38,515 bases of DNA from an uncultured Bacteroidales bacterium (lineage in GTDB: Bacteria > Bacteroidota > Bacteroidia > Bacteroidales > UBA932): NCBI GenBank assembly GCA_944323445.1, contig CALUSM010000026.1:1-38515 (forward strand). Reading direction: 5' to 3'. Shown here one piece after another: positions 33,998-38,515 of the stretch. Under the pieces are notes generated by a model. The model ran no database searches, was not told where the DNA came from, and saw only the letters and a program-made list of their open reading frames with translations. Every line of letters begins with the position of its first letter. Within the stretch, counting starts at the first letter, position 1. Both the position numbers and the translations under genes were made by a program.

Positions 33998-34884
33998 TCG
34001 AAGCGGCGGACAAAACGCAGGCTGCCCAGATTGAGCACCTGCACAGTGCACGAGGGGAGGTCCGTATCCCTGGCCATGGCGCGGAACCTGCGGTCTGTCA
34101 TAAATTTACCCTCATGGACCCTCCAGCTGCCGTCAGGAGGGCACAGGAACGCCACAGGCTGCCTCCGCCCCGCCTCCACAAAGCCGAGCCCGGCATAGGA
34201 GCCGCCGTCAAACCACTCCTCGTCGGAGTACGTCATCACCTCGAAAGGCTCTGACCCGGAACGTTCCCTCACTCCGTCCGCAAAAGCCTCCAGGAGCCGT
34301 CCCATACCGCCGGTCACCCGCACACCCCTCAGCGAGGCATACCGGACCCATTCGTAGGACAGTATTCCGCCGTCCATCCGCCTCCCGCCTGAGAACACCG
34401 CCACTGCTGCCAGCTGCGGAGTCCGGTCCATAGCCGCCTCTCCGGCCCCTGTAGCCCTCTCGCGGAACAGGCCCAGACGTATCTCAGAGCGGGCCGGACC
34501 ATAGACATGGTTGCGTTCCAGAAAAGCGGCCGCCGTCTGTGCCGTGATGATCCGCACCCCGCAGTTACGGGCAAAGACCCTCATCCCCTGCCCCAGCCTC
34601 ACCTCCAGCATTGAACGCGTCAAAGGTCCCGCACCTCTCCAGCGGTCCTCATACACATAGACCGTCCCTGCCGCAGCCACGGCACCTGCCGCCTGACGCA
34701 GCTCCGCGACACTTCCCCCGCGGACAAAATAGTCCAGAGGCACGGCCACAACCGCAAGCCTGCCCTCCCCACAGTCAAACACCGGCAGTTCCCCGGCCAT
34801 GGTCACGTGCACCGGCATAGGGACAGAGGCGCAGCGCCCAGTCCCCGTAAGAAAGTCATACAGCTCCTGCTCAAAATTTTTCAT
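33994..34884 (-). CDS. Conserved hypothetical protein with endonuclease-associated-like C-terminal domain
   Basis: This 296-residue protein starts MKNFEQELYDFLTG. The second half (LAAVAVFSGGRRM.., YEWVRYASLRGVRVTGGMGRL, EVMTYSDEEWFDGGSYAGLGF) resembles, from memory, a domain following the nuclease in phage homing endonucleases (yE..RYa....vvGG..kLl..f, iSYaD.rws.G..Y..lGF) and may be GNAT-like. The N-terminal half has a Vsr-like ARNCGVRIITAQTAAAFLERNHVYG stretch; no nuclease motif is certain. Function is unknown. ATG 34884 is 4 bp after a TACTTTTG box, so it may be leaderless. Confidence 0.7.
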   Translation of the reverse strand: MKNFEQELYDFLTGTGRCASVPMPVHVTMAGELPVFDCGEGRLAVVAVPLDYFVRGGSVAELRQAAGAVAAAGTVYVYEDRWRGAGPLTRSMLEVRLGQGMRVFARNCGVRIITAQTAAAFLERNHVYGPARSEIRLGLFRERATGAGEAAMDRTPQLAAVAVFSGGRRMDGGILSYEWVRYASLRGVRVTGGMGRLLEAFADGVRERSGSEPFEVMTYSDEEWFDGGSYAGLGFVEAGRRQPVAFLCPPDGSWRVHEGKFMTDRRFRAMARDTDLPSCTVQVLNLGSLRFVRRFD

Positions 34885-34916
34885 AGAGCAAAAGTATCCA
34901 AAAACCGGGGAAATAT

Positions 34917-34947
34917 TTTGCTTTTTCAATCTTTTTCACTACTTTTG
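34917..34947 (+). promoter_or_regulatory. Promoter of tRNA-Lys
   Basis: TTTG (34917-34920), a 19-bp spacer and TACTTTTG (34940-34947), 30 bp before the tRNA. Confidence 0.75.
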
Positions 34948-34977
34948 CCGCCCGTTCCGAGATTTTGGACCGGACAT

Positions 34978-35050
34978 GATCTGCTAGCTCAGTTGGTAGA
35001 GCACAACACTTTTAATGTTGGGGTCTTGGGTTCGAGCCCCAAGCAGATCA
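34978..35050 (+). tRNA. tRNA-Lys (TTT)
   Basis: A full cloverleaf: acceptor GATCTGC/GCAGATC, D-arm GCTCAGTTGGTAGAGC, anticodon stem CAACA/TGTTG with loop CTTTTAA (anticodon TTT), T-stem TTGGG/CCCAA with TTCGAGC, discriminator A. No CCA is encoded. Its 3' half recurs imperfectly at 3126-3157. Confidence 0.95.
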
Positions 35051-35254
35051 CTTCGAGAACTTTGCGAGAGCCGCCAGCTGCTCCTGCGTCAGACCGGCCT
35101 TACGGCGTTCCTCCTTCAGCCGCTCCGCCAGGATAAATGCCTCCGCCTCCCGGTCAAAAGCATCTCGCTCATCCGTCCCGGGAACGCCAAAATCCTCTGA
35201 GATCATCTCTTCTATATCAGTACATCCAAGTGCCTTCAATTCACTATCTGTCAT
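35048..35254 (-). pseudogene. HigA-type antitoxin truncated at the tRNA-Lys 3' end
   Basis: MTDSELKALGCTDIEEMISE.. continues with FGVPGTDERDAFDREAEAFILAERLKEERR and the start of the XRE helix-turn-helix (KAGLTQEQLAALAKFSK), then stops. The stop TGA is the complement of the tRNA's last three bases (35048-35050). A whole HigA needs about 30 more residues to finish the HTH. The start at 35254 overlaps the toxin remnant by 11 bp (ATGACAGATAG), the usual coupled layout; an in-frame ATG at 35290 gives a longer form. Probably cut by recombination at the tRNA 3' end. Confidence 0.7.
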
Positions 35255-35390
35255 TTTCACGTATTTTATCTTTCTTACTGCAGTACTCATTCATTATTCT
35301 CACAGCTCTTTCAATCTCTTTTCCAGGTGTCTTCTGTGTCTTTTTCTGAAAAGCACTGTATTCTACGCCTGTACCCCTTCTTTTTCGCAA
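35244..35390 (-). pseudogene. HigB/RelE-type toxin C-terminal remnant
   Basis: The minus strand reads YSAFQKKTQKTPGKEIERAV then RIMNEYCSKKDK before stop at 35244-35246. This matches the C-terminus of phage-Gp49-like HigB toxins (hg..KKtqktP..EI..A...). The N-terminal two-thirds, including the RelE fold core, is absent. A TACCTTTG box lies just upstream, so a transcript into the antitoxin remnant is possible. Only 48 codons remain. Confidence 0.6.
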
Positions 35391-35608
35391 AGGTACTCAA
35401 TCCAAATGTATCTCTCCACTGAAACAAAATTCGTGGCAAATGGGCAAGCCCATGATTTAGTGAGGTGTACCAAAAAATTGGACACAAAAGAAAGTCCCGG
35501 ATCGAGAATCCGGTGCTTCAAAAACATCCGTCCGGCCCGGACCCTGTGATATGCTCGGCAGGATGGTTCTCCTGCCGAGCCGGGGAAGGCCGCACTGTAG
35601 ATATTCTA
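35391..35608. other. Gene-poor stretch between the toxin remnant and the surface-protein gene
   Basis: No coding sequence is recognised. It holds an inverted repeat GTGTACCAA/TTGGACAC (35465-35485), which could be the end of a lost IS but is not diagnostic, and a hairpin at 35554-35579. Confidence 0.45.
35554..35579. terminator. Perfect 10-bp hairpin downstream of the surface-protein gene
   Basis: CTCGGCAGGA / TCCTGCCGAG with a 6-base loop, 30 bp past the stop of the DUF4906-like gene. There is no T-run on either strand, so it may stabilise the mRNA 3' end rather than terminate. Confidence 0.45.
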
Positions 35609-38515
35609 TCAATTGGTGTCGCGGATGCAACGTACATAGCCTACTTCTGCATGGGTGTTTTGAAGTATAAAATTCTTTGATTCATAATGCCATAAAAAGC
35701 CTTCCCGCAAATCTGTATAAAAATCCGGAAAATCATTCATAGAAAACGATGTCTGACATATATAATAAGGAGGTATCAAATCATTATACGTGATAGACTT
35801 CTCCCCTTCATCTATCCATTCTCTAAATGGCCAGACCCCATCCCAATACCCTGTATGGTACTTAACTGTTATAGAATACTTCGGCCATTTATCATTTCCC
35901 AAACGTGTTGACATTATCAACAACTCCCGCTGATTTGGAATCCTGAACCCTTCCGGACATGGATTGATATTCTGATAACTCGCCCAATAACTATCATTCA
36001 CCCAGTCATAAGGAGGATTTGGCAATGATGATGACTGACCTTCTGTTGTTGGTCCTCCATTATTAGCTTTCAGGATATTATTATATGGGGATTTAAAACC
36101 ATAAGCAGCTGTATCAACCACAAAGCTCCTATAAGGACGGTTGTTGGCACTCTTCTCGTTTCCTCCTGGCAGGGGACGACCGTTATCATAAGCCGTTCGC
36201 AGGGATTTGGGATTCATATAGGACAAGTCCAGGGTATAGGTCCCGTCTTCGTTGTCCTTCACCTGCACCAGGTCTTCAGGCTTCTCGTCTGGGAAATCAA
36301 GAGAAATACCCAGATTGCGAATGCATCTGTACGCATAGTTTGGACCGTTTAGTTCATCATTAGAGGAAGAGGGGTAGCTTCCACGGGAGGCTCCCTCCTC
36401 GGCCCAGAGGACATTGGGATTATTGCTCTGAGCAGGGTCCGGACTGCTGGAGGTATAGTGCCAAAAAACTTTGTCTGTCGGAGGCATGTCGCCGTTAGCC
36501 GGGTCGTATGGATATAGGCGGGAAGCCTCGTCGAGGGCCCACTCTCCGAGGAAGATGTCGGTGAGCTGGTCTATGGCGGCCAGATACCAGCGGACCTCTT
36601 CCGCATCCACTGTACCGTCACCATCCAGATCGCGGTTACGGAGCAGGCAGGCATAGGCGGCGTTGTTGTATCCGTTGTTGAGGCCGTAACGCTCAGATGT
36701 TTTTATGACATACTCCCATCTCTTGCCTACCATCCATCTGATGCTGTTGGCACGACCGTTACTGTTATAATCGGGATTGTTTGCCGCAGCTCTGACATCA
36801 CCGACAGGCAGACGTCCATTGTATCCATTATCCTCACCTTCCATCACGGACTCCAGTCCCCAGGCAGTCTGCAGCTGCGTGTTGGATGCGTCAAAAACAG
36901 TACGGATGGACTTCTGTACGAACGAATAAAGGGAAGTCACCAGAGAAGTGTTGCCGTCAGGGCTATAGTAATCTCCGCCGGTCAGGTCCTGGTCGGGTAC
37001 TATGATGTGCAGCATACGGTCCTCGCGGTCCACACACTGATGCCACAACTCCGGCTTAGGAGTTAGCTGCTGTGGATCATTGATCGGGTCATAGTAATAA
37101 AGATTCTCGTCTATGAAAGCAGTGATGCATATATGACCGTCCGTAGTTCCGTCTGCCACCAGATCCCTCATGTCCTCGTCCTGAGCTTTGACCAGCTTGA
37201 GATAGGCTATGAGCTGGTCTATGTCCATAAGGTCTTTTGCCTGGCTAATGTCTGGCGACGTCGGATACCAGTCAGAGTTATATTGATTGTCTCCGCTATA
37301 CGTTGCATACTGACCGTGCCTTATACCTTTCTTTTTATTAATGGTAAACTTTATCCATCTGAAATCCTCCACACCTTTATATGTCTTGTCACCCACGGTA
37401 TGCACCCCCGTAGTAAACGGAGTCTTCACGCTCCATGTCATCTCATCAGTCACATCGGATGGATGTATCTCCAGCAGGCAACGGTCATAGTGAGAGTCAA
37501 GATAGAATATCTTATTGCTGCTGTAGACCACGTCTCCCTCATAACCCGGCCTGCGCTCCTCATTATTGTCGCTGGTAACCTCGATGATAAGGTCGTCCGC
37601 TCCCGTCACAGTGATGTTGTAGGTATACTTACCGTTACGCTTCGTGTCATAGTCATTGGGATTGCCTGAGCAATACCCCAGATGAACGATATACCGGGCA
37701 TCTGTATTGACCACAGTCCCGTCGGCCATAGTATAGGACAGATAACCTGTAAGAAGCAGGTAGGTGGAATTGGGATCTGCGTATTTGAAGTCACCGTTGG
37801 CATAGTTCTGACCGGGCTTGGGGTCTTCCACTTCGTCTTGTTCGCTTTCCTCCCTCAAGGCATAACCTTCAGAACCCGTCTCGGTTATCTCCTGGCGGAA
37901 ACGCTTGCGGTTCTCGGGCATGTAGAATACGAAACTGCCTCCGGTATAATACGGAGTGTTATCCACCTCCGTGTCAGTCATCTGCTCGAAAGGCCTCTCC
38001 TGACTGTCAAAGTACACTGCATCCTGGCCGGAGTAATCCCAGTGGCTGCCGGTGTTATCTTTCCACGGCCCCTCTTCGGCCTTGCCGTTAGCCTCGTCAT
38101 AAGGCAGCAGATAGGTCTGGGCCGGCACCCTCATCACCCTCCATGTCTTGGGCTCAAATGAAAAATTGCTCCATGTGGGGTCACCTGGATTGGAAGTCAC
38201 CTTAACCACCACTTTCGCATCCACCCTGGTCAGCTGTATGGAACAGCCCAATTCTGTATCACCTCCTTCAGATCCAGCAATATCTATGGATGTTTCTCCA
38301 CTGCCATCCACAGCGTAACCGGTCATCATGAAGAGAGCGTTGCGCTCTACGGAGTGGTTGGGCATGGACATAACGAATGACTCCAGCTCGTCGAGGGTGG
38401 TTATCTTATCCATATCATCCTCGGTCACCTCGAAGGCTGTTCCGGTACCGGGAGCCGTGAGATTGGCAATGCCCACTATGGTAGCACCCTGGACTGAAGG
38501 AACGGAAAATCTGAC
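35609..38515 (-). CDS. DUF4906-like fimbrial/surface protein, 5' end outside the window
   Basis: 968 codons are open to the right edge (..VPSVQGATIVG), so the N-terminus, with any lipoprotein signal, is missing. The visible part has beta-rich fimbrillin-like strands (IDIAGSEGGDTELGCSIQLT, RVDAKVVVKVTS, NGKYTYNITVTGADDLIIEV), a central region typical of Bacteroidales Mfa/FimB-associated DUF4906 proteins, and a C-terminal domain with INPCPEGFRIPNQRELLIMS and the final GYVRCIRD. An EF-hand-like loop D-L-D-G-D-G-T-V-D-A-E-E lies before VRWYLAAIDQLTDIFLGEW. It is likely surface-exposed or a minor fimbrial component. No neighbouring fimbrial genes are visible in this window. Confidence 0.75.
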   Translation of the reverse strand, partial: VRFSVPSVQGATIVGIANLTAPGTGTAFEVTEDDMDKITTLDELESFVMSMPNHSVERNALFMMTGYAVDGSGETSIDIAGSEGGDTELGCSIQLTRVDAKVVVKVTSNPGDPTWSNFSFEPKTWRVMRVPAQTYLLPYDEANGKAEEGPWKDNTGSHWDYSGQDAVYFDSQERPFEQMTDTEVDNTPYYTGGSFVFYMPENRKRFRQEITETGSEGYALREESEQDEVEDPKPGQNYANGDFKYADPNSTYLLLTGYLSYTMADGTVVNTDARYIVHLGYCSGNPNDYDTKRNGKYTYNITVTGADDLIIEVTSDNNEERRPGYEGDVVYSSNKIFYLDSHYDRCLLEIHPSDVTDEMTWSVKTPFTTGVHTVGDKTYKGVEDFRWIKFTINKKKGIRHGQYATYSGDNQYNSDWYPTSPDISQAKDLMDIDQLIAYLKLVKAQDEDMRDLVADGTTDGHICITAFIDENLYYYDPINDPQQLTPKPELWHQCVDREDRMLHIIVPDQDLTGGDYYSPDGNTSLVTSLYSFVQKSIRTVFDASNTQLQTAWGLESVMEGEDNGYNGRLPVGDVRAAANNPDYNSNGRANSIRWMVGKRWEYVIKTSERYGLNNGYNNAAYACLLRNRDLDGDGTVDAEEVRWYLAAIDQLTDIFLGEWALDEASRLYPYDPANGDMPPTDKVFWHYTSSSPDPAQSNNPNVLWAEEGASRGSYPSSSNDELNGPNYAYRCIRNLGISLDFPDEKPEDLVQVKDNEDGTYTLDLSYMNPKSLRTAYDNGRPLPGGNEKSANNRPYRSFVVDTAAYGFKSPYNNILKANNGGPTTEGQSSSLPNPPYDWVNDSYWASYQNINPCPEGFRIPNQRELLIMSTRLGNDKWPKYSITVKYHTGYWDGVWPFREWIDEGEKSITYNDLIPPYYICQTSFSMNDFPDFYTDLREGFLWHYESKNFILQNTHAEVGYVRCIRDTN

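Noticed and set aside
3126..35049. Direct repeats of the tRNA-Lys end bounding a 32-kb 'island'
   Set aside because: The interval holds gyrA, clpC, rsmD and other core genes, and the copies differ at 5 of 32 positions, so it is not a mobile element bounded by att sites.
35465..35485. End of an IS3-type element
   Set aside because: A short GTGTACCAA/TTGGACAC inverted repeat only; no transposase fragment, second end or target duplication was found.
1..38515. CRISPR array or phage structural genes
   Set aside because: No spaced repeat series and no capsid, tail, portal or terminase-like frames were seen on either strand.

Overview
The window looks like a chromosome segment of a gut-type Bacteroidales bacterium. 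The evidence is Bacteroidetes-style promoters (-7 box TAnnTTTG with a TTTG-like -33 box 19-20 bp upstream), families typical of the group (DUF3822, DUF4906 fimbrial-type protein, BspA-like LRR remnant, MGGIFGV-type PurF homologue, IntDOT-like tyrosine recombinases) and a GC-rich core with poorer-GC accessory DNA. Genus is not certain; an Alistipes/Rikenellaceae-like or related lineage is a guess from gene content.

Region 1 (1-8.2 kb) is accessory DNA. It starts with a decayed IS66-type transposase (frameshifted, N-terminally truncated) carrying an inserted IS4-family element. The inverted ends and the 9-bp target duplication of that element can be read directly. Then come a broken HigA-type antitoxin, a tRNA-Lys 3'-end-like fragment and a cluster of three tyrosine recombinases and two small HTH_17 (excisionase-like) proteins. 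The cluster contains two copies of one unit: a three-repeat 10-bp operator, a TATCTTT promoter, an HTH gene, a hairpin with GGCTATAC arms, and a convergent recombinase. One of the recombinases (int2) has lost several catalytic residues but keeps an open frame. This repeated unit is the best candidate here for an undescribed system.

Region 2 (8.3-14.6 kb) is core: tRNA-Asp, then rsmD, a DUF3822 gene and a membrane-anchored conserved gene on the minus strand. Divergent from these is a tight plus-strand operon of an NrnA-type DHH phosphoesterase, two FKBP-like lipoproteins and an NAD-dependent epimerase with a C-terminal zinc-ribbon.

Region 3 (14.6-24.4 kb): a frameshifted BspA-like surface lipoprotein pseudogene, a cytidylate-kinase-like protein, a MATE exporter, the CstA peptide/pyruvate-type transporter, and a minus-strand operon ackA - ptb - buk for acyl-phosphate/ATP-forming steps of short-chain fatty acid production. 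ComEC is divergent from ackA.

Region 4 (24.4-35.0 kb): a PurF homologue lacking the N-terminal Cys, an RRM RNA-binding protein, an AI-2E family permease, a TPR protein, gyrA, divergent clpC, and a conserved protein of unknown function. tRNA-Lys(UUU) follows.

Region 5 (35.0-38.5 kb): a higBA-type toxin-antitoxin remnant cut exactly at the 3' end of tRNA-Lys, a short gene-poor stretch with hairpins, and the C-terminal 968 codons of a DUF4906-like fimbrial/surface protein that runs off the right edge.
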